This document shows, piece after piece, positions 31,606 through 46,100 of a DNA stretch of 64,000 bases; position 1 is the first letter of the stretch, and every line of letters starts with the position of its first letter. The DNA is from Sanderia malayensis. Taxonomy: Eukaryota; Cnidaria; Scyphozoa; Semaeostomeae; Pelagiidae. The notes beneath the pieces were generated by a model. That model ran no database searches, had not been told where the DNA came from, and saw only the letters and a list, made by a program, of their open reading frames with translations. The position numbers and the translations under genes were made by a program. The DNA is taken from NCBI GenBank assembly GCA_013076295.1, contig RQOL01000618.1, positions 2,852,001-2,916,000 on the forward strand. Direction: 5' to 3'.

Positions 31606-34177
31606 GTTCTGCAAAATTCGTTCTTAATTCTTTAGAATTCTCCAGTAGTTTTCAGGAAATATCCAATTGTTTAAACGTTAACCATCTATAGTATTCAACA
31701 AGCAGCAAAATGGCCAAAACTGACTTTGACGGTGTAGTTTCAAAAGTTTTATAGCTCAAGATTATACATCATTTATCCAACGTTGCTATTTATATTCTAA
31801 AATGCGGTGCGAAGAAATATGCGATGGAGGAGGGGCACTCAAGTAAAGGTGGATGTCTATAAGTTTCATGAGAAATTCCAAATGTAATACACACAAAATG
31901 ATGCCCCACCCTGGTATATGAGCCGAAATTAAGTATTATCAAATTATTGTACAAGTGTAATTATATAACACCGATTTAAAATGTTTTGAAAATTCCAACT
32001 TCCAATAATTTGGGTAGCATATATGACAGACAATGATTGGTATTAGCATTCTCTCCAACATATCATTTTAAGTTTTTTATACGAAGGCTACCTCAAGGCC
32101 AAGTCTCCAGAAATTGTTATTTTTGGACTTTTTTGATGAAATTGCAGTTCCCACAGTTCCTTAGCAGTTCTACAAATAGTATGGCCAGTTTAGGAGTTGG
32201 AATGGGACAGCATGAGATCTTCACCAAACAACTCAAACAAAGAAAATCGAGGCCAAATTGTGCATTTGCCTAAAGGGATTATGGCAATCGTTCTCTTGTC
32301 TCTTATACGTAAAAAGTTTTAAAATAGCCAGTTCTTCAAGAAAGCCGTTATATTGCAAAGACAAGGTATATTACAGTAGACATTCCGTCCACTGTTATGA
32401 ATTCCGTGAGGCCTACCTATGATAAATTGTCTCTGCGAAATCAGAGACAATCCATCCATATTGCCACTTTTACCAACACATACTGGCAGTTGATCTTTGC
32501 AAGAATCGTCAGATGTCAGAACTATTACCAATCGAGTACAGACAACTGAAACATTTAAAATAACTTCACAAAAATTGAAGCAAATAAAATAAATATTGTA
32601 AATCTTAAGGGAGATGATATTCTAAGATGAAGCAATGGATCACATTTTACTATATTTTAGCCATAAAATATTGTAATCATTAGCGCATTTTTTACTGTGT
32701 TGCTTCCACTTTCAGCACAGTACCCTACTATGTTCTTCTTAGTATTAACGTAGATGTAAAAGTTCCTTTCTTGTTGCTGCACATTTAATGTCCTAAAACT
32801 CTCCTTTCACTGATAATAATAATAATATCATGTTTATGCAGGTTAAAGCTTGTTCAGCACAAATGTGCTGTTATCGGGACCTATCTAAACCTGTTAGACC
32901 TGTGTAAAAGATACTAAAATTACAAGAAAAGTTAAAAGTCAAAGTTAAAATCTTTGTAGAGGGTCTTAAATCGCAAAATTGAAGTTTCAGTCTTCATTTC
33001 GCCTGTTAGTTTATTGACAACTTTTACTCCTTGAAAGGAAAAGGCCTTCTTTCCTATTTCAGATTTGACTTCTCGTGAAGTAATTTTGAAAGGCACAGAT
33101 CAAGTAATTTTGAAGAGCACTTTTACGTCACAGAAGAAACCCTACCCGCCTAAATTCTTTAACTTCATTATCATAACGAGGCTTGATTCTTTCTCCTCCA
33201 ATAACAAAGCGGTCAAATGTGTGTGTGACGTTGCAAGCCTTCTCCAAGCGTCGTCAAGCTTTCCTTCTTTTCTGTTTTCGCAACGAAACTGAAGCAAGAA
33301 GAAAACTTCTCCAAGGCGACAAGGTAGCCGTGACGACAAAATTGCCATCCGAAAGCTCAGGATTTGATCCAGCACTTCACATATTGGTACGTGAAACCAT
33401 TGTGCCGTTTAAGGTACTTGTAGGGGCTTCCTAATCTAGTCAAATCAATATGAATTTCTTTACCAAAATACAACCGATCTCGTCCACACTGTACTGTATT
33501 GTACAACGTTTTCGACATTCAAAATGGAGGTAAATATTTCTCAATAAGCGTTTGGTTGTATGACTTGTTTGAATAAAATGGCGCCGAATAAAGTCAAGAG
33601 TGTGGGTCGAAAAGAAATTTCTCCGACACGGGCATGAAATAACAGCAGCATAAATGCTGAAAGATGCATGAAGCGATTTTTAAATAACCGAAAACTTTGT
33701 TTATGATTGATTTGAATATTTAGGACGAAACTGGTGGTAGGCATTGAAAATTGAAAGGCGCCCAGACCACACAGCACAATTGCGTGGGCCGCATCTCGCT
33801 CAAAGTTAGACTTCGAGAAACTATTTCTTTATTTATATGGTGGTTGCATAAGGTCTTAAATAAGCCAGAGTTAGTGGCACTTGGCACATTTTCAGGCGAA
33901 TTTGGGCTACTGATTTGTGGATAAATAAATAAAAACCGGCGCTCTTTTCCCAAATATTTGACCATCATATACAATAAGTATGAATGTTTGCCCTTTTACA
34001 GGCAGACTTAGTTCTTAAAGTCGTCCCGTTTGATTTAATTATTTGTGAGTTTTTTAAGTGGACTTCTTTACATCACAGAATCTCATCTCGTCTTTTTTAC
34101 CTTTAGGCTTTTAACTTTCTTAAAGCAAACATAACAACAAAACCACTACTGCTAAATAGCATCTATAATAGCAAAAC
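31606..34177. other. Region without a supported gene between the orphan gene and RFX
   Basis: AT-rich with short open frames only. One frame at 33062-33292 follows an acceptor (CTATTTCAG) and is in phase to continue the orphan gene, but its product is unremarkable and ends abruptly. The region probably includes the 3' UTR of the orphan gene and the RFX promoter. Confidence 0.4.
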
Positions 34178-37100
34178 ATGGAGTTTGTTGGACAGAAATT
34201 GAAACAAAACATTGTAATAGATGTTCCATCTGCCAAGCAGCAGACATCACAGATTAAATCTCAAAGCCTGTTAGATGTAGCCAAACCTAAATCACCTACC
34301 AGTCAAGGACAACAAAGATCACAGATTGGAGATAACAAAAATAATAGTACTACTCTCAATCAACAACAACTCAAACAAACAACACACAGTACTACTAATC
34401 AAGGTAATGTACACCACACAACTTGGTCATGCCAACACAAACCAACATAACAGCGATATAGTTATTATCATGGCAATATCATGCAGCAGGTCGGCTTCAG
34501 GTAGTCCTCCTGCAATCGCATCCATTGCACAATTTTGTACAAGTCATGCTCGAATCTGCAAAACAGAATGCCTTATTGGTCCAAGTTGTTTTCATCAATG
34601 CTTTTAAAACATCTAATTTGTGTTGCATCGACTCTCGTTGTATGTGAGGGGTTGGCTTCTTTCATCAATCATTTTCTCGTCTTTCTCATCAAAGCCAGGG
34701 TTTCTTTTGCAAGTGTTAGCTTGCCTTATTTTATGTTATTTAAAGAAATTCTGCAACAGTTGAAGCATCTACTTTGCCAGCTTCAAAGCTCACATTGGTT
34801 CAATTTACTTAAGACTAAATAAACAGAGATGGTTTTGTTGACAGTTCTTATCTTGCTTTCAATAACAACATTCAGGCTTCACAACACAATTATCTGTCAA
34901 ACATGTGGTCAACATTCATGGTATAGCAATGCAAATCTTTAGCATATCTGCAACAAAGCATGAAGTTGTATGGTGAATTTGCTCAGCATGTTAATCAATA
35001 CAAATCCATTTGTATTATCCCAGGCTATTCACGAGTGGATTCAGGGAAGGGCAGCTTGGTCTAGAGGGCCTTTTACCCCCAGGGGGGAGGGTGATGAACG
35101 TGCATTGATTTGATAATATCTCTGGTTTCATTAGTGACACTATCTAGAGCTGTGTAAGTTGGTCTAGGGGACCTTTTACCCACCCGGGGGGAGGGTGACT
35201 GATGAATGCACATTGATTTGATAATACCTCTGGTTTAGTTAGTGACTCTATCTAGAGCTGGGTAAGTTGTTTATGTTGTCTCAGACCGTCCTTCAGTCCT
35301 TTTTTATCACTCCGTTGATTGCTTTTGTGAGCACTTCCTTTACCAATAAATCACTTAAAATTGCTTTGACCTATGAAGCATAATATAAAATGCAATCAAG
35401 GCATTATCATTTCTATGCTTTTATTGATAATGTCTTTCTTTCTCAAATCAATTGTCCCTTTTTCCGCTCCTAATGGGTCATTATAATACCTTGTTTGATT
35501 ATTTGAAATAAAAAAACTTACTATAATGTCAGTGCAGTGCAGTTTACAATTGCACTGGAATTTTGTTTTGTTAAGTCAGATAAATCATAACGTAAACAAC
35601 TGCAACAACACTACTATTGGCCCTTCTATTGCGGTTCAAGTAATATACTAGCTATCAGAATCAGCCATCCAGCCAACTTACAATGCATTGCACGCTTGCT
35701 GGACACATCTATTAATGATAACGGTCTAATCTCTATCAGTATAGTTTCCTAGAAAGTTGCAAAACTTTAGATTTTATTAATCAACTGCTAAACACTAGCC
35801 AATTTATGCGTAATACCCATTATTGGGTCTTTGTACAATATCTAATAGATGATAGACATTATTAATGGTTGCCTATCATAATGCAAAAACAGAGTGATCA
35901 TAATAATGTCGTGAACAGATGTGTTAATGAGTGTGACTTTTTGAGAGGTACTTCTCCAATCAGTGGGCAAAGTGAGACAAGTCGTGTAGAGTTTAGCAAT
36001 TAGTTATCTTATTGTTAGTGCTGGATTGTTTTTTATTATTTATTCTTTAAATTTCCATCATTTATCTTTGTATCTAGACATCCCCCTCCCCACTCTACTA
36101 ATTTGTCCTTGCATTGTAATTTTATCAGTTGGCACAAAGCGTCATCACTCTCATAGAAGTGCTGTCCGGTGTAGACGACGATTGGGTATTTTCACAGCCA
36201 ATCACGTTTAATTATGTCGCTTTGCAGGCTACCAAGGCAACAGTGAGCAGTATCAACATCATGATATGACGTCATCGACAAGTGCCGACAATCACCAGTC
36301 CTCCGTTTTACCGCAATCTGCAATGTGAGTTTGTTTTGAATATTTTTCATCCTTCTGGTATTGTTATTATCGCAATGTCAATGCAATCGCTCCAGAGGTG
36401 GGAGGGCGAATGGCATGACCAGGCTTCATGTGATTGGGTCTCATTTGCGATCAACGCATGCGCACGCGGTTCTTTAACGACACTTGCGTTCAAGGCTCGC
36501 TTTTGTTTATCAATCAAAACTGTAGATCTCACGTGCGTCATTGCAACAAAATTAATAGCCACCGACTTAAGGCTCAGCTTTACATGACACCGAGCAGAAT
36601 CGTGACCGGGTGCTTAAGACATCGATACGAATCAGAATTAAGCAGTAGTCGATAACAGTATGTAAGAGTATATTGACTTTGCGTGTCGGACGATTTTCAC
36701 ACCAGTAGAAGAACTCCCCAGATGGTAGAGTTGTCTATCTGTTTGCGCTTACTGTAATAATACATCTCTATCTGTTGTGCGCACATAAAATATTCACCAA
36801 ACGCGAGAATTATACCTGCTATCAAAGCAATCTCGCCGTCTTTCGCTGATTTCAACTCGTCTTTGGCTGGGACAATAGAAAACAACCCATGCTGTGTGTT
36901 TCAAAGGATCCGAATCAATGAATACTTTTTATTGAGCGGATACAACATTAAACTGTATACGGTCATCAACAGTTATCGCCTGCTTCCCGCGCACATTGTC
37001 CCGGATAGGATGCAGTTGATGAATCGCCAATCTTTAGTGCTACATTATTGCTTAATCAGACTGTTTCTATAGATTTCCACTACACTACGCAATCGCTCGT

Positions 37101-40100
37101 GTAACTGTCCAAGCTATCCCTCGCACGTGTTTCCTTATCAGCAAGATGTTTGACTGTTGAGAACTGCGATCCTGTGTTGCTGTTATTTTGTAACCTCGAA
37201 GCATTTAGTGGAGAATGAAGTCAGGCTTTAACCGCCTATTCCTTCGTTTCCCAGTTAGAAATCAGACCTCGTTTGTTTACGAATCAATGGTGCACACGAC
37301 AAGCAATATCCTGTCGATTAACGAATAGTAAGCCTCTTGTTCTTGCATGCATAAATTGTGTATAGGATATTTTGGCCGGCTATTCATATCGTGTTTCTAG
37401 ACAACGTAATGGCTAATTATTGTTGCCATGCAACACTTTGAGGTTACTGATTATAGCCATAAACAATTAAAGGTAGGAGGAACCCTTTATTTTCTGGACC
37501 TGCCAAGAAACACACCCTGCTGTTCTTCAACCCAGATTAGTCAGCGTTGGCAAATCTGGGTTTTAATAATAGAGTTTTTGAACCTGATCTACAAAGCATA
37601 GTAATCTCTATTACTGTAAACTGTCCAATTCCCCTTCCTCCAACCAGCTCCCAGTCGAAATGTATACTGTAAATCCTCGATTAAGCCCCCACCTCCGAAT
37701 AAGCCCTGATCCTCTGATAATCATTTGCAAGGATTTTGAGCCCAAGTGTCCAGGTATTGAAGTTGTTTAGTGAATGTATTGCAAGTAGCAGCAAGTATAA
37801 ACCAATAACTTTGATTAGCTGCGTCGTATAGCTTTTATTTTGCTTAATATTGAACAATGATCAGACTAAAATTTCGAGGATTTATTCGATGATTTACGGT
37901 ATAGGAGAAGCTTGGCCAAGATTTGTGTCCTTGGTGGATGAGGACACAGGCAATAGTAATGAAGACTAACCATGTTCAGCCTTTTTATAAGAAAAGAGTG
38001 TACACATGTGTTTAAGTTCATTACTTATACGGCATACGATTTAGTTGACAATATTAATGTTTTGTATTTATTTAAAATACCCCAGACTACAGTGCTTGTT
38101 TGCCATGGCATGCTTTAACACGACATATTATTGCACAAGTTACAATTCACGACCATACAGATGTCTTGAATTGGCTAATTGTAGTGAAGCTCTTATGCGC
38201 ATGACAACCATTTCAATTAACATGAATATTCATTAGCTGTCGATATCGTATTTATATCGCTGACCACACTCGTTATTTAGAGGTTTTTTCTTCATTGCTT
38301 TTGTCAGTCGGCCACAGACCGATTTTGAATTGATCAATTCAGAAATCAACAGTGCTTTTACTTCGCCAACCATCGTTCACACACATTGACACACCAGCAA
38401 GCAACACTGTCGAGTACTCCAATACACGCAACAGATAAACGGCTGTAGAAGTGCAAGTTTAGCCACATTACTGGCAGTGTTTCATTGTTACTTTTGCCGA
38501 TATTCATCATTATCATTATTAATACGATAATTGGTGCACTTTCAATAATTATGATGCACGAATTCACATCAACACACCAACAACAACAACAGCAGCATAA
38601 GTGGCCAGGATATTACGTTAGTGCATTAAGGTTGGTGGGTGTCTCAATCAATTCTATTATGCACTGTCTAATTGCTTGTCGTTTGCTTAATAACAATGGT
38701 TGTCATAGTACTGTCGTGGTAACTCTTCAATTACGAATGCTGCCATTGATTTCCAATTTAGATTAAATTATGACAATCGTTCTCTTAACTTAGGACATAT
38801 ACAGGCGAGAACTACGACTTTAATAACTTGATGAGTATAGTTTATGGTTTCTTATACGTGCATGGGATAGAAAAGGCGCTTTTATTTTGCCTTTGTTGTT
38901 ATTCATGGCAATTTTCTCGCTCATCGAGGCCATCAAGCACAGGTATCACTTCTTTATGCATAATTGTATATAGCTATATGATTGATAATATTCAGTGAGA
39001 TTATGAAGGAAACTTGAAGGGAACCAATGTCTACTTTGACCATTTTATTAAGAGGCCGATAAGCAACTGGTACTACGGATCAGAATATCCAAATGTGTAG
39101 TTCCTCAAACTTTGAACCGAGAAATTTGTCACAAATGAGGTTTCGTTATTTCAGAATACCACCCTGACTGAACAGTTTACATTAAAAGATTTATGCTCAT
39201 TCAATTATGTTTATTCATGTTTTGTTTAAGAAGACCTCCCCTTGTTAGGGAAAGGAATGAATTTTTCAGTCATGCCGAGCATAGCTTCACAGTCTTTTTA
39301 GATCATACATTTTCAAGGCTTGCACGCCAATTAAACAATACATACTCCCTTTTCAACGGGCTTTTTGAATCTGGCGGTTAAACTTACAAACAAAACGGCC
39401 CGCTAACAGATATTTGTTGTATAGATTGAACCTATTCTCAACTAACCATCGCATAATCTTGGTTTCCTGTTTTCTTTTGCCTGTGATACGAATTTAAAGG
39501 GGGCCACAGAAACACGGCCTATCCATGTGATAACACGAGCCACAGACACAGAAAGATATCATGTCCATGTACCATAGAGTACCGAATTATTGTTCGATAT
39601 ATCAAGAGTTCCCGGGTTGGTTGAAGCTAGCGTAAGTACAGTATAATTGTGAATGGAAGAAAGGAAACAGATGTTTAGTTGGTGATGTGGAAAGCTCTTT
39701 ATATGGAGAGATTCTAGCATGTTTCATTACGTTATTGTCGTGACCACCCTTTGGCGTAACGCGCCAGTAACAGCGCGCCACTAATCCGCGCTCATTTCAA
39801 TGGCTGATTTCAGTGTTAGCGCGGTGGCATATGCAACAGAAAATATCAATTATTACCCGTCGATACCGCGAGATTGCGGTCTGCAAAATGTCCCATTCGT
39901 AATCGCAAGAGTGTAATATTTTCAGGCTAGCGCGATGTTGATGCTAAACGGCAAAGTGCATTTGAGCGTGCTACTAATTGTTCTGCGCCATTTTTTGCTT
40001 TGTCACGTAGTCAACATTCGTCACACGCTGTCAATGTTTTGAAAATATCATATCGCTTGACCTGGCGCATCGCCTTTAACAACATGGATACTCGATTTGC

Positions 40101-43100
40101 TTTCTCATCTCAATCATCTCATTAGCCCTTGCTTCACCATATAGCACACGCATGTAGCTATTACTGTAATAGCTACATGCTACGTAATAGTATTACATAT
40201 GTTTACAACGAGTATGACGTTGGCTGATTGTTTTCGATAAGCATCGAAATCATGAAACATTTTCATCTTTCCAACTGTACAACAGATTAAAAATCATATT
40301 CCATTGACTCCGTGTGCAGTTTTTAACCTATTTAGCAATACTATCACACCGGCCGAGGTGTTTCTCTTCAGGATATATTGTTCTCATTTACTACAAGAAA
40401 CGTTCGCCCATAAAGGATGTGAAGATATCACTTTATAGTTCTACAACGGTCTTAATATAGTTTTCGTAGCAATTTCCTTGTGGCGATTAGCGTTAGTTAA
40501 AAACAAGTCATCGTTTAGCATTTTGTCACGTTACCTGACTACTAATGCTAAGTTACGTTTCTTATTGCGCTTCGTATAAATGTCTTATTTAATGCAATTG
40601 AGTCCTTTGATAATGGGTAATGCTGTGGACCTTTTAGCATTCAAGCTAAATTTCTCGGCGTCTCGAACATTGGTCTTTTCCATCCCTCCCACCTCTCCGT
40701 GTATTAACTTGCTCCATCCCTCTTTAACTTGCGTTCTGTATGCTTTAGTTTTGACCGTCTACTGCTAGGAGCGTGGATAAGTCGAACAAGTGTCTTATTG
40801 CCTGAACAATTACCCATATCCGTGTATGGATATATGCATATCCCTCCATCTGTACCTTGTCATGCATCTGTCAATAAATGTGATGCCTACCGTAAGTCCT
40901 CCAATAAACCCCTGGGGGCTCATTTACAAAAAGCGAATTTTTAGGTTGGGTCTTACTTTACGAATCTATGAGGCTCATTTAAAGATTCACTGCATATGAA
41001 TCGACTATTAGCTAACAGTATGTGAACATTGTAATTATTTCTCATCGCAGATCAAACAGTTTCACATACAACGAGAATGGGATGTATTCTCAATCGGCCT
41101 ACATAGATGCGGGTGGCCACCATATTACTGCACAGAATCCTGCAATGTATCAGACGTATCAGGGACAAGGCGCACAGCAGATGCCTGGTCAGGGTGTCGG
41201 CGTCAACCCACAGGCCATCGGCGTTGCCCAACAGGCCTACCTTTCGCCCGGACAAGCCGCCCACCAACGCGTGCCTATATCTCATACAACAAGAGCTTCT
41301 CCGGCAACAGTAAGTGTATGGATCACACATTGGCTTATATAGCAGTAATAACTCAACCGTATTTTATCTCTTTTTCTTTCTCTATTTGTTTATCTGCCAA
41401 GATTACCTTCTGATAAATGCCTCATTTTGGATACCCTGTCAAACTAAACGCTGGGTGGGATCATGTATTCAAAGACGTCCAGTACCTTTAAAGTGCTATA
41501 AGATATGGCTTGATCTTCAATGGACTCTAGCAATCCCAATGCTACACGGTGCCAATGTATTCAATGTTATTGTGACATTGTCTTTTCACGTTTACAGGTG
41601 CAATGGTTGTTGGAGAACTATGAAACAGCTGAAGGCGTCAGTCTGCCACGCAGTACCCTGTATAATCATTACCTCCGACACTGTGCGGAGAATAAAATTG
41701 ATGCTGTCAATGCTGCAAGCTTTGGGAAATTGATCAGATCTGTCTTCCTTGGTTTGAAAACACGACGACTCGGTACCAGGTATGAATTTTGCCATTAATA
41801 TTGAATCAAGCTCGAGCCAATGCAATTATCCTTGAGATAAATGTATCTATTTGTTGCTTTGCAGAGGAAATTCAAAGTATCATTATTATGGAATTCGTGT
41901 GAAACCAAACTCTCCTTTAGCCAGACTGACCGATGATACCCAAGTGGCCATGAGGCAGCAACCTAACCCATCAAAGTGGTATGCATTGATACAACATCTA
42001 TGCCACATTTAATCATACTAACAGATCTAATACCTATATCTAAGGCATTACTGCTTCTAATAGATCTGCTGGCTGTTTGGATTTAATAGATCTGCTTGCT
42101 GTCTAGATCTAATAGATCTGCTTGCTCTCTGGATCTAATCGATCTACCACTACCAGCTCTACAACATTTTCTGACCACTTGTGTTGTATACAGCAATGTG
42201 TTGCTTGTATTATTTTAGCCGCTTCAAAGTGACAAGTCATCACGACGAGGACCAATCTTCAGACGGACAATCTGGTGTACATACACCCGGATCAGATCGC
42301 GGTGCAGTATCACAACAGATGAAACAACATCAACAATACCTCGGTGACATTGCTGCTGGGTTGCCAGAATTGCCTGATGTTGAAATCGACGAGGGACAAG
42401 GTGAGCTGCTCTAATCTAAACTCTAAATTTGACTGGATAATATTGCGTGTTATTTTCATGGCCGTGGCTAGCTTATTATTTGTAATAGGGTAGATTATAG
42501 GTTAGAGCCACAGGTTGGCGAGCCACGGTGTTTGGACAACCGCATTCCCTTGCTTGACATTACCTACTCTCTTCACATTTCTCAAATGCAATATAGTTTC
42601 ACGATGGTTTCACAATGCTTTACTGCTAGCTCTGTTTACACCAGTGGTGCATTAAGACTGCTTGATTAATTTTTCTTGTTTTTTCTGCACAACCAGAGGG
42701 TGAGGATTTGAAATTCAAAATGGATAACAACATATCAGACGATGATATATCAGATTTCGCTATGATGTACAGGGACCACTGTGAGGTAGATATTTATGTT
42801 ACAATTCCATTGACATGCATTGAAGGGCTTACCTGTACAATACCTTTTTCACATTCAACGTAGAACTTCAAAATTCTTTCCGTCAATGGCCCAATGAAGG
42901 GGTACGGAGCCTTGGTAATAATTGTTTCAATTGATGTTATTCAGGCTGTGTTGCAAGTTATTGTGAGTCTTGAGTTCTCATTGGTGGAGACAATATGGCA
43001 GACGTTTTGGAAGAATCCGGCTGCAGATGCCAATAAAAAGTAAGGCAATTGTTGCAACAGTTCACATTTGACCTACTAATCACATTGAGTCACTTATGAC

Positions 43101-46100
43101 CTGTCACTTCTGACCTTTGTCCTGTTGAAGTGTCATAATTACTAACGGCTCTCTCAATGATTTCTTTTATAGTGAGAACTTTGAAGTGGTTGGAGACAGG
43201 TTGTCGAAAGAAACACTTGTTGCTTTATCAAATTACAAGCCAATCCAGGAATTCATCAAGGAAAGTGACTACATTCTTTATCAGAGATTGGTGGAAGTAC
43301 TTGTTCCAGATGTTCTCAGAGCTGTACCAAGTAAGTGCTACAGCTTATAGGTTGAATGAACGATTAGGACAGTGTAACCATCGGGTAGATATTTGGTTAC
43401 ATGGATAACATGGATCAAGGAGGTCTTGTATGAAACATAGATATTGTAGGGATTGTAGGATATGAGGCTGTCAGTGACTTTGCATTTGGGCCGAAAAGTG
43501 CTCAGTCTGCTCAAGCAATGTGTGGTTTTATTGATGATATGAATACTGGCGATATTGTGGGTTATGTTGCGTGCGATAAATACTGAACTAATTTTATTTG
43601 TTTTCTTGTTGCAGGTAGCTTGACGCAGATGATTCGAAACTTTGCGAAAAGTTTGGAGAATTGGTTGGTGAATAGCATGACTGAAATGCCAAATGACATC
43701 ATCAATTTGAAGGTGACTGCAGTGAGTGCTTTCTCACAGACGTTGAGACGATACACGTCACTGAATCATCTCGCGCAGGCCGCCAGAGCTGTTCTACAAA
43801 ATCCAAGTCAAATCAACCAAATGTGGACTGACCTAAACAAGGTCGACTTCACCAATGTGCAAGTAAGCTATCATGATTACCCATTCCTATTATCTACCCA
43901 TCTTTTCCGCTATCTTTAGCCATCAACTCTTTTCACTATTACATCTCTGCTTATGATCCGTATGCATGCGATTCATTGCTCATGTTGTGGTTTTGGTTTG
44001 GCGTAGGAGCAAGCTTCGTGGGTTTGCCAATGCGATGAGTCACTTGTTCAGAAGTTGGAGGCTGACTTCAAGCAGACCCTTGCCGAACAGGTATGATCAT
44101 AATGTAATATTCTAAATATACTCTTATATACTGTTATGCATCGGTCATCGTGTTATGCATTGCATCAGCCATGTAAACAGTATTTTGTTCGCTTGGATTT
44201 CAGCGTTCGCTTGAACAGTGGGCAGAATGGCTGGAGACAGTTGTTAATGATGTTCTGCAGACCCACAAGGGTCAGCAGTCTTACACGAAAGCAGCCCGCC
44301 AGTTCCTTTTGAAATGGTCTTTTTACAGCTCGATGATAATCAGAGATTTGACCCTTCGCAGTGCAGCTAGTTTCGGCTCTTTCCATTTGATACGATTGCT
44401 CTATGATGAGTACATGTTCTATTTGGTCGAGCACAAAGTGGCCGAGGCAACAGGAAAGTCACCACTTGCAGTTATGGCTGAGGTATGACCAGCATTCATT
44501 GCTCTATCAATTAATGAATGCTTACTCTTTCATTTCACCAATCGATCAATCAGCTTGGGTATCTATTGTATTTTGATGCGACGTCTGCTTATGTTTTGCA
44601 GTTTGTTGGTTTCAGTCAATTTCTTGGCATTGATTCTTTTGCTGCAAATAATCTTGCAGGCGAAATGCAGGATGGTATGTTGTTTTTAAACCTCTTTGAA
44701 CCCTGTGTCCGTGTCAACTGTTGTCTAAACTACTCAACTCGCTTAAAGGCCTACTGCAATCAAAAATCACTTTCCCGTTTTTTTTCATAAAATGAAATTT
44801 CAATCTTTACTGATTACTTTGGTGCCTGTTTTGTTTTTATTCGATCACGATAAGTATACTAAATTTGGCTTTGAAATGGGGCACTGACTGCGACATGGTA
44901 TGACGTCATAACCAGGACACAAATCGACTTTTATAATGGGAGAGTATAGGGAAAAGTTTTCAAATCTGCACTATGCGTAACCCCGGCCCTTATTAAAAAA
45001 TCGCTTCCCAGGAATCAAAACTATAACTTTCCGCGCGTCGTTTCAGCTATTAACCAAAAAAATTGAACTTACGGTAACGCTATAGCGGCGCTTTGAAAAA
45101 GGGTACTACAAACCGCGCGGTTAGTCAAAAGACATTTTATTCCGCGCGGTCTGATTTCCAAGCAGCTGGAAGCATAAGCATTCACAAAGGAAGTTTGTCA
45201 GAAATCATGGATGGCGGAGCTGTGTAAATAAAACTAGTAACAAACACGATGGCCGAGGTTGTTGTTAGAGGACCAGGCAAAGTAAACTGTTACAGCAGTT
45301 AAGTTAATTAATAAATGGTATTTTCAAGCAGCCGTTTTCAAAACAAATTTGAAAGGAAACAGATAAGGAGAGCTGAAGGCGTGCGTTTTGCTCATAATAC
45401 ACATAGGCCAGACAGAAATTAAAAACATAAAGCTACGGAACCACCAGTTTCATTTGTTGTCCATTTGGAATTTTGGAACCATCGTGTTTCAACAGAAAAC
45501 TTGTAACACATCTGACTATGATAATAAATTGCTATGCAGAATATTGCGATTAGTTCTATTTTATTTCTCCAATTTCTACCCCGATGAAAACATTGAAGCA
45601 ACTTGGCGTTCCAGCAAGACGTGATGTAAAAGTAATTCGTTTTGATAAGACTGGACTGACAACAACTCAGCAGCATCAGATATATCTTAAAAAGCCAACT
45701 CTGGGCGTAAATAGTCCATGTAGATTCTGAAAACATCTCTGCATTCTCTCACACATACATCATATGCGACTCAGTCAAGTCAAATGCAAAAGTATATTTC
45801 ATCTCGACACTGATAATCCCCGTTGTTTGCTTCCGCTCTCCGCCGCGGCTGATCGCCCTCCCGCAATTTGACGTCACGACCAAAACTGCCCCAATTCAGA
45901 CCCCAATTACTCCCCCCAAATCGCTTTCTAAAATTATGAAAAAAATTTTAAAATTTGTGAAAACACTTTAATATTTATGCCTTGGGATGCGATTTTTAAT
46001 TAATTAGTTATTTATTGAGCTAGACGGAGTGAAGCAAAAAGCTACAATACACTTAATACAAAAACTTGAAATGGGCCCTGGTTATTACGTCACGTTTGTC

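Noticed and set aside
33062..33292. Possible extra exon in phase with the orphan gene
   Set aside because: Good acceptor and open frame, but no recognisable composition, no donor, and the orphan gene can end at 31605.
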